Assembly: GCA_001692895.1 (NCBI GenBank)
Contig: KV748181.1
Coordinates: 4,035,640-4,099,639 of the forward strand
Reading direction: 5' to 3'
Length of the DNA: 64,000 nucleotides
DNA from: Cenococcum geophilum 1.58
Lineage: Eukaryota; Ascomycota; Dothideomycetes; Gloniales; Gloniaceae
Shown: in pieces, positions 33,915-48,231 of the stretch
Layout: each line of letters opens with the position of its first letter
Numbering within the stretch: position 1 is the stretch's first letter
The notes under the pieces: model-generated
Databases searched by the model: none
What the model was told of the DNA's origin: nothing
Seen by the model: the letters and a program-made list of their open reading frames with translations, nothing else
Program-made: the position numbers and the translations under genes

Positions 33915-33953
33915 TAAGGTAGATGCTGCTAAGCAATATATAGACGCTAGTAT
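33915..33953 (-). repeat. Split direct repeat A1, outer part
   Basis: 39 bp ending GACGCTAGTAT; outer 5' end of the DIRS-order element on the minus strand. Confidence 0.85.
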
Positions 33954-35370
33954 AAAAATTCGCCAAGCTGAAAAAATTCGCATTACACCTCACCAAAATT
34001 TTACGGAGAGAGTATGATTTTAATTTTACTACCACAATACGCTAAGTCTTGATTATAACTGCCTAAACTTAAAGTTAGTGACTTGCCCAATTAAGCCAAT
34101 TATATATAATTCTTAGTGTTGCCCTCTATGCCACTACTACTTACCCGTTAGTCGTCTTCTACTTTAAAACAATCTAGACAAAAGCGAGCTTAGTTTATAC
34201 CTATTTCTGCTACTCCCCAGCCGTCTAAGAAGGTTAAAAGAAAGCTAAAGCTAAAGCCGTAGCTAAAGCTGTATATAGCAAGGAAGGCAAGAAGGCTAAA
34301 ATTACCGTTACCGTTGCCGTTACCGGCGCTGCCCCCGTCCCCACTATCGGCTTAACCTATATTCGCAGATTTAGATTTAGATAAGGGTAAGGATAAGAAT
34401 AAAAAGGATAAGGAGGATAAGGATAATAATAAGGATAAGGAGCTAGTAGAGACTAAGTATAAGGATTTAGACATGTTATTACCGTTGCTACTACCGCCCG
34501 TACGCTTTATAAGTATTTAAAAGGCAACTATTAGTAGTAAAAAAGAGACTCTACCTAGTATAAAGTCAGCTATATATAATACTAATAATCTATACCTATT
34601 CTAGCTAGAGGGGTAGAGAGAATAAATCTTACTAAATCTATTACCGCAAAAGTTTGGGGTTAGCTAGCTTAAAGCTATTATATTATATAAAAAGGTATAG
34701 CGAGTTAACTACTGCCCCTAAAAGATTCGCTCTTATAATAATCTTAAGTAAGCTATTAATATAGTTAAAGAGTAGCACTAGCGCTAGCTAATACAATCTT
34801 TAGCCTTAAACTTTACCTTATATTTAGTTAAGGAAAAGGAGCTAAAGACTTAGGCTCCTACTACTACTTAAAGTTAATAATTAGGTAAGAGGCCTATAGA
34901 TAAAAGGGTGAATATATAGGCTTAACTCGCCGCTTTACCTAGCGTACTTACTACTAAGGAAACCTCTAGTAATTAAATGCCCGTAATTACTAATTGGTAG
35001 CATTATATAAACGCTTACTATTATAATAAGGGTAAGACTTATTAGCAGAATAAAAAGTCGCCTAACTCGCCTAATTTAGAAATTAATTATTATCCTATTA
35101 GTATATATAACTTCCTATAGTAGAATAAAGAGCTACTTAGTAGCGCGTCTATAGTTAAGTATATTACGGCTTAAATAAATGCCTTTAAACCGAAGCTTGA
35201 ACGAATGCTGTATTACGAAGATACTAAGCTAAGGAGAAGGAAAAGGGGTCACTAGGACCGATGTAAACAAATATATAGGGTAAGCCGCTAAGGCGCTAGC
35301 TTTGGGCGAGCCAATTATATATTAGCAAAATTTGGCAGGTAACGTGCAATAGCGCCGTTACATTACCCCC
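33954..35370 (+). other. RIP-degraded region with Lys/Asp-rich relic ORF
   Basis: About 1.4 kb. A plus-strand frame from about 34129 reads ATPQPSKKVKRKLKLKP then a Lys/Asp/Asn low-complexity stretch (KGKDKNKKDKEDKD) near 34385-34450, later RMLYYEDTKLRRRKRG near 35200. It may be the gag-like ORF of an unidentified element. The right end (35282-35370) matches a possible LTR of the following gypsy element. Confidence 0.4.
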
Positions 35371-38300
35371 CTCTTTAAAAGAAAGCCTGCCCTTAGGCTT
35401 AGTTAGAAATAAAATAGCACTAGGCTTCTAAAACGTAAGATTATAAAATATAAGATAAGGAAAGAAAGAAGATATAAGCGCGTTTAGACTAAGTACTAAG
35501 AGGCGACTATAGGTTAAGTGAAAGCGCTAGGCTAGGAAGGTAGCCGCTAAAAGTCTTAGTAAGGATCTAACTAATTAGATAACTTTAACCGATAGTTAAA
35601 GTTTTTAAATATCTAAAGTTTTACGGTACTAGTAGAAAATGGTAGAATCTAGTAGAATTTGGTAAATAGCTGTATTAGGGCTTTAGGGCGTTCTTATCCC
35701 TATACTCCTCTAATAACTTATTATCTTTATTATATTAGTATTCTATTTACTTATTTAAGTACTTTAGGGGCCTAGGTACGTTAGGGTATTAGTTATAAAA
35801 CTCTTTAAGCTTTTAGGGGCAGCTTATAAAGTTCTATATAGGGTACTAGGTTAGGTCCAGGTTATAGCCCTTTTATTAAATATAGTATTTTAATATTCCC
35901 CGTACTATCTTATAGGCTAGTATTTTATTAACTTCCTATTTATTATTACCGTTTACTTAGATTAATAGGGGAGGCTTATTCTTTTATCTAGGTAATAGGT
36001 TATTTATAGCTTTTTATAACTTATCTGGTAAGAAAATAGGGTACACCCTAATTAAATCTAGAAGCTTTACCTTATATAAGTTGCCTAACTTTTTAAGAAC
36101 CTTATACAGTTCTACTATTTAGTAGTCTAACTTATAGCTAGGTTGTTCGGTTTTTTAATTCTTTATTATAACCTAGACTATATTACTAGGGGTAAAGTCG
36201 GGCTCTTAACGGTGTTTATTTGCCTACTGTTCTATTAATCTCTAGGCTTTTCCTAGGTTCTTATTGGCTACTATTTAGGCTTCCTCTAAGCGTTTAATGT
36301 AATATTAGGCCTTACTATAAGATAGCTTCTCTTATATAGTCTAGGGTTCTTTTAGCCTTTTTTAGTTAAAGCTTATATAGGGTAAGTATTTTATTTCTAG
36401 CTAAATTAGGGTAAACTCTATAGAGTTATAGGGTAGAGTTGCTTGGGCGTAGTCTACTAAAGGTAGCAGTTTAAACTAGTTGTTCTAGAAGTAGTTAACA
36501 AAGGGCCTAAGCCTCTAGTTTAGGTACTAATTTATAATCTTTATTTATCTATTTATCTAGGCGTAGTAAGCCGTAAAAAGCTTTAGCTTAATGCCTAGGA
36601 TCTAGGTAAACTCGTTCTAGAAGGCCAATATAAACTATAGCCTATAATTAGACATAATAGTATCTAGTAGTCCGTAAATTTGGTAGACGTAGTGGATATA
36701 TAGCTAAGCTACTTTTTTAGCATTAATATTCTTATAATAAGGAAGGGAGAATAGGCGTTTACTAAAGTAGTTAACTATAACTATAACCATATCGTATCCG
36801 TTATAGTCTATAGGTAGCTTATAAAAGTCTATAAATATATACTACTAAGGGCGCTCTAGTATTAAAGGTGGCTTAAGTAGTCCTAAGGTTTTATCCCGTA
36901 GGGTTATAGCTCTCTAATAGTCTTCGCAGTTCTATATATATCAGTTAATATCCACAACTATTCTCGGCTAATAGTAGTGGCAGTTAATAATTTTACGTAT
37001 TTTATTCTTACTAGGGTATGCTATAGAAACTTAGTAATAAGCTTCGCGGATTAGTTTAGTCTATAGGTTGTTAATATTAGGGATTATAAGCCGCTTCTAG
37101 TATAGGAGCAATCCTTCCTCTATTTTAAAATTAAGGTTTTTTTACGGCTTAGTTATAGAGGGCCTTTAAGGCGTTAGCTGTGTGGTTTATAGTTAAAAGG
37201 CGGTTAATTAGCCCTACTAGTTTATCTAAGGACTCCTTTATTAGTGTTAGATAGTTTTACTAGGAGTCTAGCTCCCTAAGGATCCGCGGGTTAAGCTATT
37301 TAGGGTAAAAAAGGGCGCGCGTCTAGTATAGGGTCTTTAGCTTATCCTAGGGTTCTATATCTTATTCTCTTTAGGTTAAGGCATTAGCCTTAAAGTTTTA
37401 CTTACTAAAACGATATATAATTGTAAAGAAGAATTATAAGAGTGTTTTAGCCTACTAAGCTTACTATTTAATAAGCTGCTTTATAGTTATAAAGTACTCT
37501 AGGGCTTTATAATCTGTATATATCTTAATTCTAAAGTTTATACCTTTAAACTCTGCACGCTATTAGGATAGTAATTAAATAATAGCTAGTATTTCTTTGT
37601 CATGTACTTTATAGTTACACTTAGCTAAGTCTATTATTTTTAAGAAGAAGGTAATAGGGTACTATTCGCCGTCTAGATATAGCTATAATAGGATTCCCGC
37701 TATAACCCTATTAGAAGCGTCCGTTTTTAGCATTAATTTAAGGTTTAGGTTATAGTAATAAAGGATTAAAGAAGAAATAAGCCGATCTTTTATCTCTTTA
37801 AAGGCCTTTATATAGTTATTATTAAAGATAAAAGGCGTGTCCTTTCTGGTTAGTTAAATAAAAGGTTTTGCTATAATTCCATAGTTATAAATAAACTAGT
37901 AGTAGAAGTTATAAAAGCTAAGAAAGGACTAGATTCTTTTTACTATATAAGGGGGCTTCTAGTTACGGATTACCTTTACCTTAGAGTTAACCTTAATTCC
38001 TCCTATAGTTATAATAAACTTAAGGTACTTTATACATTTTACCCTAAACTTATATTTCTTAATATTAACTTATAAGCCCGCGTTCTGTAGTCTCTCTAGG
38101 ACCTTCTTAATATAAACTTAATATTTAAGTTTATTGTCTAAGTATATAAGAATATTGTCTAGGTATACTATATAGAATTTATCTAGGTAATTAAAAAGAA
38201 CGTTATTTATATACCTTTGGTATATAGCTAGTCCGTTTATTAGTCTAAAGGGAAAAACTTTATATATTTATAGGAGCTATAATAGGTATGGAATATAGTT

Positions 38301-40900
38301 AAATCTTTAAATATAGGATCTATTCTAATTTAGTAGAAAGCTTAATGGATATTAAGTGTAGTAAAGATTTTTGCCTAGCTTAGACGTATAAGGGTCTTAT
38401 TAATTAAAGGAATAGGATACTAATCCTTTTAATCAATAGTGTTTAGCTTTTAATAGTTAATATAAAAGCATTGGCCTCTATTAGGCTTTTTTATAAATAG
38501 GATAGGGAAAGTAAAAGGGGCTTAACTTAGCTCGATAAACCCTTTATCTAGGTTATTAATTAAGTACTGCTTTATTGCTTTTAGCTTATCTATTAATTAT
38601 TAGTAAAGGGGGCTATAACCTAGCGAGTTATTAGCTTTTAATTAAATCTTATAATTATATATCCGGTAAGGGGGTAACTTATTTAAAGCCGCCTTTAAGA
38701 ATGCATCCTTATAATTTGTATAAATAGTAAAATAGAGGTGTTTAACTAGTTCCTTATTAGTCTCCTTAGCTAGCTTTTCCTCCCTATTATTAATAATTTG
38801 GTTAATCTTATATAGGCTTATTATAAAGACCTTATTATTCTTCCGCTATTAATAGTTTATTTAGCCCGTAATTTAACTATTTCGGCTATTGCCTTCTATA
38901 TTATAGCTGCTTAATCTATAATAGATGGGGTAAAAGGGTCTAGTTTACCTATTTTTAGGTAGGCTCTATAAACTAAGAGGGTAGGTACTAATCCGTTAGG
39001 GCTAGCGGTGTTATTAACGGCTTTTACGGCTATCTATAAAGCCAGTTCCTTTTAGATATCCTTATACTTATCCGTAATAATCTAGTAAGCTCTTTATAGA
39101 GCTAAGTAAGCTTACTTAATAAGCCTAATAGACTAGTACGCCTTAACTAGAACGGCTTTTGTTAAAATAGCTATAGCCGTAGTGTACTATTAGAATTCCT
39201 TACTAATAAAGTTCCTACTAGCGTTGTAGGTAATATACTTAGGGGGCCTAATGTATATATTAATTTAGCAGGTCCGTAAAATGTCCTAAGTATATTTTAT
39301 AGATATATTTTGTAACTAATAGGCGGCTTAGTAGCGGGTTACCTTATTAATTATATATAATACTAGGCTGCCGTTAATATATATAATGTCTATATATACT
39401 AAGTAGTTAAAATTAAGGTCTTTATAAAGAGTGAACTTAAATTGGCCTAGTGAATGTCTATATTTCTAGTAGAAGGAGCAGTATTTAGTTAGGTGGTTAA
39501 TTGCCTTCCTATTAATGTTATTATATCCAAAGCGTTTAAGAACTCTATATAGCTTTTCGGCTAATAGGTAGCCAAAACAGTAATATAGGCGGTAGATTTC
39601 CGTACTGGTGAGGTAGTATAGGTTATAGTTAAAAGATTCCTAAATATAGGTCTATAAAGTCTCTCTCCATATAAGGAACGGGTGTCCGAATTGTTATATA
39701 ATTAATAGGGTAATATACTTGCTTCCTAGGGCAGTTATAGGGCCAATTAAGGTGTCTATAACATTATTATAGTAAACCTATAACCTATCTATATCCGAAA
39801 AATAAAGTAGAAAAGGGGTATCCGCTTTTACTACGTGGAAGTTAACTAGGCTAATTAGGGTCTTAACTATAACTAATCTAATTAATACGGTTAAGCTGAT
39901 GCCGAATTAAACGTTTACGGCCCTAGTTTGTATAGTATTAATATTCGTATTATTATTTATAGTAGTCTTATATATAAGGTATTATCCGTAACCTATAGTA
40001 GACTTCTTAAAGGCACCTATATTAATTATAACGCTATAGAATTCTTTAGGGGTATAGCGTTCTGTGGTAATATATGCAAATAGGTCCTATTTATAGTCCG
40101 TAATATCCGTAATAGGTCTAATAGGTATGCTTATAGGTTAGTTTTTGGGTGTAATTAAGTATATAAAGAAGCGGTTGGCTAATACAGTCGTAATATTAAA
40201 GGCTTAGCCGTTCGTAAAAGGTCTAAAAGTAGTTAGAAACGTCTCTAAGGTCTCCTATTCCTAAGTATCTAAGTTAAAGTTAATTATAAGGGCTTCTATT
40301 AACTTATTAAGAGACTCCTTTACTTCCTTTCCTTTATAGTCTAAGATAAACTAGTTAATCTAACTATTAAATCTTGTTTTAGACTTGTTATATTCTTCTT
40401 AGGTATACCTTATAGACTAATATCCTTTTCTACCGTATATAAAGCACTTCTAGCTAGTTTATCTATGGGGGTATACTTTTATACAGGAGTTACTACGGGG
40501 GTTATAGGTAGGACTTAGTTAGTACAGGTACTGCTAGTAGTAGCAGCAGTCCGTAAAGTAGGTATTTAAGTTAGTTTATAGGTTTTATAGGTCTGTAATA
40601 AAGGCTTAAGTACTACCTAGTGGGTTTAAAACTTTATACATTATAATAGAGGACTGTAAATTGTTAATAGGGCTGGTTGGGGTATCTATAGACTTATAAT
40701 AGGTATACTTATAGGACTCTATTTTCTAGCAAGCCGTAATAAGTTTATTATACAGGAAGTTATCTATTTAAAGCTTAATATTAAGGCTATGCTATAGGTA
40801 TCGAAGGTCTTTAATAAGAATTTATAGGCACTCTATAGTCGATTTTTTAGTATTCTTGTTAATTACGGTCTGTAACTATAAGCTTTACAGTGCGGAAGAA
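35371..40900 (-). mobile_element. Ty3/gypsy element with chromodomain-like tail, minus strand, incomplete
   Basis: Minus-strand order gag (about 40.9-40.3 kb), protease region, RT (about 38.6-37.9 kb, strings LDKGFIELS, FPILFIKKPN, YPIPLINKTL), RNase H, integrase, then FYN-x-YPNVPRP and IEY near 35.75 kb, which fits the chromodomain-type C-terminus of fungal chromoviruses. RT before integrase is the gypsy order. A purine tract (AAAGAGGGGGG on the minus strand) at about 35370-35384 precedes TGTAACGGCGC, a likely 3' LTR start. I found no matching 5' LTR on the right, so the element looks truncated near 40.95 kb. Heavily RIP-mutated. Confidence 0.8.
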
Positions 40901-40980
40901 TTAAATAAACGACTTAATTGTAAATCTATGGAAATTAAGTAGTATATATATATGAGAAAGGTGCAGATAATAAGGGGTAA

Positions 40981-41040
40981 TTGACCGAGTTAGTGACCGA
41001 GTCAGTGACTAAGTCGGTGAGTGAGTTAAGAGGTAGGTGA
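40981..41040. repeat. Short tandem repeat, (GACCGAGTTAGT)-like
   Basis: About 60 bases of degenerate 12-mer units at the junction between the gypsy element and the next copia remnant. Confidence 0.7.
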
Positions 41041-41079
41041 CTAAAATGGAGACAGTTTAATATACAGTCGAGTTAGTAT

Positions 41080-42480
41080 AGCGCTCTGGCGGTGTGCTAG
41101 TAGTTGGTTATATACCCCCCTAGATTTGACGGTATAGTTAAAGCTATAGAAAATAAAAATAAAAGTGAAGACTATACTAAAATAGGAAATTAGGATATAA
41201 TTTGGGAGTAGTAAAAGGATAGGGTAACCGTGACGGATATTGCGAATATCGCGTATAGAGTTAATTAGTCTAATATTAAATATCCACTAAATTTAATTGC
41301 TTTATCTAAGCTTCGTACTTCTAACGAGGTAGGATCTTAGTAAGACCATTAGTAGGTATCTTGTCTATAGGGACCTATTAGACGTTAATCTTTTTGTCTT
41401 AAACCTGTCTAAGCCAGTGCTAATAGACGTCAATATGTCGAAGTTTAGTATTAAGTTTTAGTGTATCCTGTCTTAGTAGGCGTATAGTCTACATATTGTC
41501 GTATAGTAGGGTAAATTCGCGTTCTAAATTGAAGCTAATTGCCTTAAAAAATCATTTTTACTAGATAATCTTAACAGTAGCAGTAGATAGGGAGAGAAGT
41601 TCTGCTTTAGTAGTTGAACGAGTTACTAATCGCTATAGGGTCGCCTTCCAATTAATTAGTCCTCTAAATAGTATAAATAGGTATCCTTAAGAGCTCCGTT
41701 TAGTCTCTTTATAGTCTATAAAAGCTGCGTTAGATACTTTATAAAAGGTTATATCTTCTCCCTTAGGGTTTCTGTAGTAGATGTGTGCTCTAAATACCTC
41801 GCCAGAGTATTTAATAGCTGTAGATTGTGTTCTAAGGCAGTAGGTAATAGCTTGGTCTGCTGTATTAAGGTGCTTTTAATTTAGATTAGTAAAAAATTTG
41901 GCCAGCTTAGAATGCGTCTTAGTAGTATTAGGTCTTGTAAATATAGTAAGGTGTATAAGAGAACTAACCCACTGCTAGTAGGCTAGTGTTCTTTAAGGGT
42001 TCGTCTACTAGTTGGACGGAGTCAGTTCTTTAGTAAAAAATAGTGACTTAGGAAATCTGCCTAGTTAAATATTAAATTAATTAGCTATCTTTTTAATATA
42101 GGAGTCTTGGCAGAGCTAGAGCTTTTAACTTAGTTAATCTTATTTAATTTAAATTCCTAAGAACTACTATAAGTCTTCTAGTGCATAGATCTCGTATTAG
42201 TGTAGTAATTTAGCTTTAAATTCTTTAAGTCTTTAAAAGTCCTTTTTAGCAAATAGAACGGCAATATCGTCTACGTAAAAGAAGATAATAAGTCATCTAT
42301 TGGTAAATAGGCAGTTAATACCTAGTACTGGTTTTAATCTAAATTTAGCCAGTATATTAGTAAGCTCTTTATACTAAAGTAGTAGTGAAATTTTTAATCT
42401 GTATAGGGCTATAAGTAGCTTTAGGATATATCCTTTTTAATCAAAACCTTCTGGGCAGTAGTAAAAGGAAGAAGTAGCTA
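41080..42480 (-). mobile_element. Copia RT/RNase H remnant, minus strand
   Basis: Minus-strand frames read FFYVDDIAVLFAKKDF, ALEDLQQFLGIQI, then the RNase H string RSTTKAELLSLSTA and LRHIDVYQHWLR and GLTKILPR. A purine tract (CTAGGGGGG, minus strand) at about 41096-41105 suggests a following 3' LTR fragment. Everything upstream of RT is missing. Confidence 0.8.
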
Positions 42481-43439
42481 AATAGAAAGATGGAATTAAC
42501 CTAATAGAAGTTACTAAGGATAAGCTAACCAACTATATATAATATAAGATATACGTATATATAGAGATATATAACTAGCTAGACTTAATACTCTAGAAAT
42601 TATTTTAGGGAGATTTTAAGAACTTTACAGTTAATATCTTTATAAAAATCCCCTTATACTAGCTTTAGCACCTATATAATTATCTAAATATTAAAGGAAT
42701 ATAGGTTAATACTAATTATAAATAAGGTAAATTACTCTCTTAGTCCTTATATAATATAGTATTAAAAAAAACCAAATAAAATAAACTAGAGAAGAGATAA
42801 ACGTACTTAAAAAAAAAGTTTAATACTAGTATTAAGTTAAGAAGTATTTAATATTATAAGATATACGGAACTTTAAAAGAGTAATAAGTAAGATATTCCT
42901 TAGTACCTATACCTTCTACTATACCTTAATCTATAATTACCTTTACCTTTATACTATCCGCTACGCCTTAGCCTATAATAATAATATAGTAACTCTATAA
43001 ACAACTTACGGATAAGGAAAACCGCCCTATTACTATAACTAGTTAAAAAAATTATAAATATAGCTAAGATATATATAGAGGAGTAGAAATATAGTAGTAT
43101 AAATAAAAGCCTTAATTATAAATTAATAATATTTTATAATATCTATAATTAAGCGGATATACCCTAAGAAGCTTACCTTAAGGTATTCCCTACTATACTA
43201 AAAGGACTAGCTTTAGACCACTTTTATATAAACTAACTATTCTACTTACTATTTGCTAAAGCTTACGTATACCTTTAGAATTTCTTTAAAGAATTAGGAT
43301 TTTAATGTAAGAATCTAGACAAATAGAATACTATTATACTTATAATAGTAATAGTAGGAAATATAGATAAGTCTATAAGTAAATATCTCTAATTACTAAT
43401 CTATAGACTTTATTAACTATAGTATAGCCTTAAACCTAC

Positions 43440-43710
43440 TATATAATCACAGCACCTATTATACCAAACGCGTGCTTACGCGTTCGGTACACTAGGTACG
43501 CGTTTACGCGTTTAATATACCAACCACTTGCTTACGCGTCTAGTGCACTTATAAAGCACTAACTAATTAGGGGGAAGGTGCATTAGTATATAGACCACGT
43601 AGTCTACTTTATACAATCGATAGTCACTACTATCCCAAAGAGTATACAATACTATACGTATTTCATGCCCCGGGATACAACTCACTCGTGCTATTAAATT
43701 AGTACGAATA
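43440..43710 (+). repeat. Copia-3 5' LTR
   Basis: 271 bp, TATATAATCACAGC...GTACGAATA, containing several ACGCGT-rich units (GCTTACGCGT). Confidence 0.9.
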
Positions 43711-46700
43711 CTGATCAGTAAGCGCGCACAGATTAGTAATTACTTAACACCTCCCCCCGAGCGATATATACGACAGCGACCACCTGTTTAATCCTAGTAC
43801 GACCTGCTAGAAGGTTAGAAGTTGGGGATTACGGACCTATTACTAACTCTGTATACTTATTTAAGTCTTAGTACGGTTTACTAAAAGTGTAATAGACGCG
43901 AATACAGACCTGTACAGAACCTCCTACCCTTAAACCTTGAACTCCTCACCCTTCTACAAACTACTACGGACCTGTCAATCACCTTTACAGACCGTTACAG
44001 AGACCTCCTACCCCTCTACGAACCACTACGGACCTATTAAGACCCCTTACGGACACCCTCACCCTTTTATAAACTACTACGGACCCGCCAACCGCCTTTA
44101 CGGACCTTTATTAGAAGGCCGATATTCCTAAACAGGAGTTTAACCAAGCCTACTCTACCATACTGCGCGGCCTAGCACTTAACTACTACTACACCAACCT
44201 TAAGAGTAACCCCCTTGGTGTTCCCTTTAATAAGCTATATAAAGCCACATATAACTACTTTAAAGGACCAGAATATAAGCGTAATATCCTTACCCAATAG
44301 AATGCGACCAAGTTACGGACCGTAATGGATAAGAACACTAAAAAATCGACCATAGAGTGCCTACAAATCCTTATTAAAGACCTCCGCCACCTATAGCACA
44401 GTCTTAATATTAAGCTTTAAACGGACGACTTCCTGCACAATAAACTTATTACGGCTTACTAGGAAATAGAACCCTATAAATACGCCTATTATAAGCCCGT
44501 AGATACTATAGCTAGCCTTATTAACGATTTACGGTCCTCCATTACAATATACAAAGCCTTAAACCCGCCAGGTAGTACTTAAGCCTTTATTACGGACCTA
44601 TAAAATCTATAAACTAACTTAGATGCCTACTTTACGGACCGCCGCTACCGCTAGCAGCACCCGCATCGACTAGGTCCTACCTATAACCCCTATAGCAACT
44701 TCTATATAAAAGCATACCCCCATAAACAAACCAATAAGAGGTGCTTTATATGTGGTAAGGAAGAATATTAGTCTATAAGGCATACCTAGAAAGAACGCAA
44801 TAAGTTTAAGAAGAAATTTAACAGACGGATTAACTAGTTTATCTTAGACTACAAAGGAGAGGAAGTAGAAGAGTCTTTTAACAAGTTAATAGAAGCCCTT
44901 ATAATTAACTTTAACTTAAATACTTAGGAATAGAAGACCTTAAAGACGTTCTTAACTACTTTTAGACCCTTTACGGACAGCTAAGCCTTTAATATTACGA
45001 CCATATTAGCCAACCATTCCTTTATACACTTAGTTACGCCTAAAAACTATTCCGTAAGCACCCCTATTACAGACGTTATAGATTATAAGTAGGACCTATT
45101 TACATATATCACCACAGAACGCTATACCCCTAAGGAATTCTATGGTGTTATAATCGACATAGGTACATCTAAGAAGTCTACTATAGGTTATAGACAATAC
45201 CTTATATATAGGACCACCGCAAATAATAATACGGATATTAATACTATGTAAACTAGGGCCGTAAACGTCCAATTTGGTATTAGCTTAACTGCATTAATTA
45301 AATTAGTTATAGTTAAGACCCTAATTAGCCTAGTTAACTTCCACATAGTAAAAGCAGATACCCCTTTCTTACTTTATTTTGCAGATATAGACAGGTTATA
45401 GGTTTACTATAACAATATTACGGACACCTTAATCGGCCCTATAACTGCCCTAGAAAGCAAGCATATTACCCTACCAATTATATAACAATTTGGACACCCG
45501 TTCCTTATATAGGGAGAGACTTTATAAATCTACATTTAGGAATCTTTTAACTATAACCCGTACTACCTCACTAGTACGGAAATCCACCGCCTATACTACC
45601 GTTTCGGCTACCTATTAGCCGAAAAACTGTATAGAGTCCTTAAACGCTCTAAATATAACAACGTTAATAGGAAGGTAATCGACTACCTAACCAAATACTG
45701 CTCCTTTTGCTAGAAATACGGACGTTCCTTAAGCCGATTTAAGTTTACTTTTTATAAGGACCTTAACTTTAACCACTTAGTATACGTAGACATTATATAT
45801 ATTAACGGCAGTCTAGTATTATATATAATCGACAAGGTAACCCACTATTAAGCTGCCCGTTAGTTATAAAATATATTTATAAAATATACTTAGGATATTT
45901 TACAGACCTACTAGATTAATATATACCTTAGACCTCCTAAGTATATTACCCACAACGCTAGTAGGAACTTTATTAGCAAGAAATTCCAGCAGTATGCTAT
46001 GGCCATAGCTATCTCCATAAAAGCCATTCTAGTTAAGGCGCATTAGTCTATTAGGCTTATTAAGCGAGCTTACCTAGCTTTACAAAGAGCTTACTAGATT
46101 ATTACGGACGAGTGCAAGGATATTTAAAAGGAACTAGCTTTATAGATGGCCGTAAAAGCCGTTAATAATACTACCGGCCCTAATGGACTAGTACCTACCC
46201 TCTTAGTTTACGGAGCCTATCTAAGAATAAGCAACCTAGGCCCTTCTACCCCATCTATTACGGAACGAGCAGCTATAATATAGAAGGCAATGGCTAAAAT
46301 AGTCAAATTACGGGCCAAATAAGCTGTTAACAGCGCCCTATATTACCGTAACAGACCTAACACAACCTTAGTATATAACCTCCCGCTTAATTCTAAAGTC
46401 CTTATATAGCGTAAAAGCGGTAATTAAACAGGACCTTATTGTTTACTAGCTATAAAAGACGAAACGTGCTGTGTATAACTCTCTAGCAGACTAACTAGCT
46501 TTAAAAGCACGTCCGTAAAACCCTACTTTTAGTTTAAAAATACCTATGACGTTAAACCAGACGAACTAGAAGTACCCCTACCTTTAGATAAACTAGAAGC
46601 ACCTATACCTACTATAAAAGTCCCCCGCAAACCTACTAAACCTACTAAACCTGCTATAAAACGTAGTTAAGGACGCCCCTGAAAACACCCTATAACTAAG

Positions 46701-48231
46701 AACCCTATAATAAAGAATTACCTAACCTCCGCAGGAATATCCGTAAGGCAATCTTCGCCTACGGATATATTAGTCCTAGTATAGGAAACCCTATTTACGG
46801 ATTTACGACGTAAAGAGATTAACAAACTACTTAAAAAGGGTATCTTTACGGTTATAACGGAGAGAGACGTTCCGCAAGGCGTCCGTATATTTAACTTACG
46901 CTTTATTAACGAAATTAAGCACCCTAGTACTAATAAAGCTTTTAAAAAATTAAGGCTTATTATATAAGCCTATAACGACTAAGGAAAGGACTTAATCCTT
47001 ATATAATCGCCTACAATTTAACAAGTCAGCTAATGGATTATACTTGCACTTATACTGGGGTTATAATAAATCAAACCTATAGCCCTCTACTTACGGGATA
47101 TCTCGTAAGCCTATATGCAGTTTAATATCTACCTAAGTAGGGACATCTTTATATAACTACCCTGCGAGCTTAACCTATAACTAGGAACAATTTTACGGGT
47201 TATAAAACCTCTTTACGGAGTACTAGAAGCCGGAAACCATTGGTTTAAAACATACCACTAGCACTATATTAGTAAACTTAAAATAGAATAGTCGACCTAT
47301 AACCCCTGCCTCCTATACAGCCCATTAAACGGCCTTAGTATTATTAGACTTTAAACAGATAATACCCTATTCCTAGCAAACTAGACCTTTACGGACGCTA
47401 AAGAAACTAAACTATAAAAGGCCAAGTTCTTAGCAAAGCCGTAAGAGTAGTTAACTAAGCAGAATCCGATTAAGTTTAATAGAGGCCTAATTATACAAAA
47501 GGGCAGCCTAATTAAGCTAACTTAGGAACGCCAAGCTTAAAACCTAAAGCCTATTACAGTAAAGCTTACGGACCTCACTAGCTCCCATAAAAAAAACCTA
47601 TAAGACCATAAATACAAAGGACTAATACGCTGCACAGCGTGCAAGAGGCGCCTATATTACCATAGTCTGTTAACCTAAATCTGCCTACAATCTATCCTTT
47701 ACGGCCCAGGCAGTAGATCTATAAGAAGAAAATATTAAGCAGCTTAATAAGCGCATTTAATAGCAAATCGACAATATAGTAAGGGGACTTATTTTTATAC
47801 CACTAGACCTAAATTCCCTTAGCCTACTAGTATTTATAAACGCATCCTTTACTAATAACAAAGACCTATTATTACAAATCGGCTTTATAATTATACTTAC
47901 GGACCATAATCAGGACGCAAATATCCTGTACTAGTCCTTAATTAAGTGTAAATAAGTAACCCGAAGTGTACTAGCCTCTGAACTATAGCACTAGCGCCTT
48001 AGCGGCCCTTAAGATCTGACTTATAGCTCGTCTACTGCCCGTCAAAAGGCTATACAGTTTATTTTACGGACCGTAAGCAGAACTTACGGCCAGCTTAGGG
48101 CACCGTTTGGAAGGCAGCCTAGACGGCATCTTAGGGGAGATTTCCTATATATTTTCCTTTGTGTTTTATAGTTTTATTAAAGCAATTACGGAGGCTATAT
48201 ACAGGTGGTTTCATTTTTTAAGTACTGCTAG

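Larger units (their letters stand above)
21745..33953 (-). mobile_element. Tyrosine-recombinase retrotransposon (DIRS order, PAT/Ngaro-like), RIP-degraded
   Basis: Read on the minus strand: repeat A1 (33953-33915 plus 28496-28422), an N-terminal ORF starting at 28223, RT, RNase H region, tyrosine recombinase (ending about 22660), then repeats B1, A2 and B2. The order A1-ORFs-B1-A2-B2 is the split-direct-repeat layout of PAT- and Ngaro-type elements. RT strings are IHDLSF, KRDIKDAF and YLDN; recombinase strings are FFCQGATQ and IQQLGQWLLKAFYLYI. Two younger elements are nested: TRIM-1 in the RT and copia-2 in A1. Without them the element is about 4.8 kb. Ambiguous bases occur at 27379-27471. 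Confidence 0.8.
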
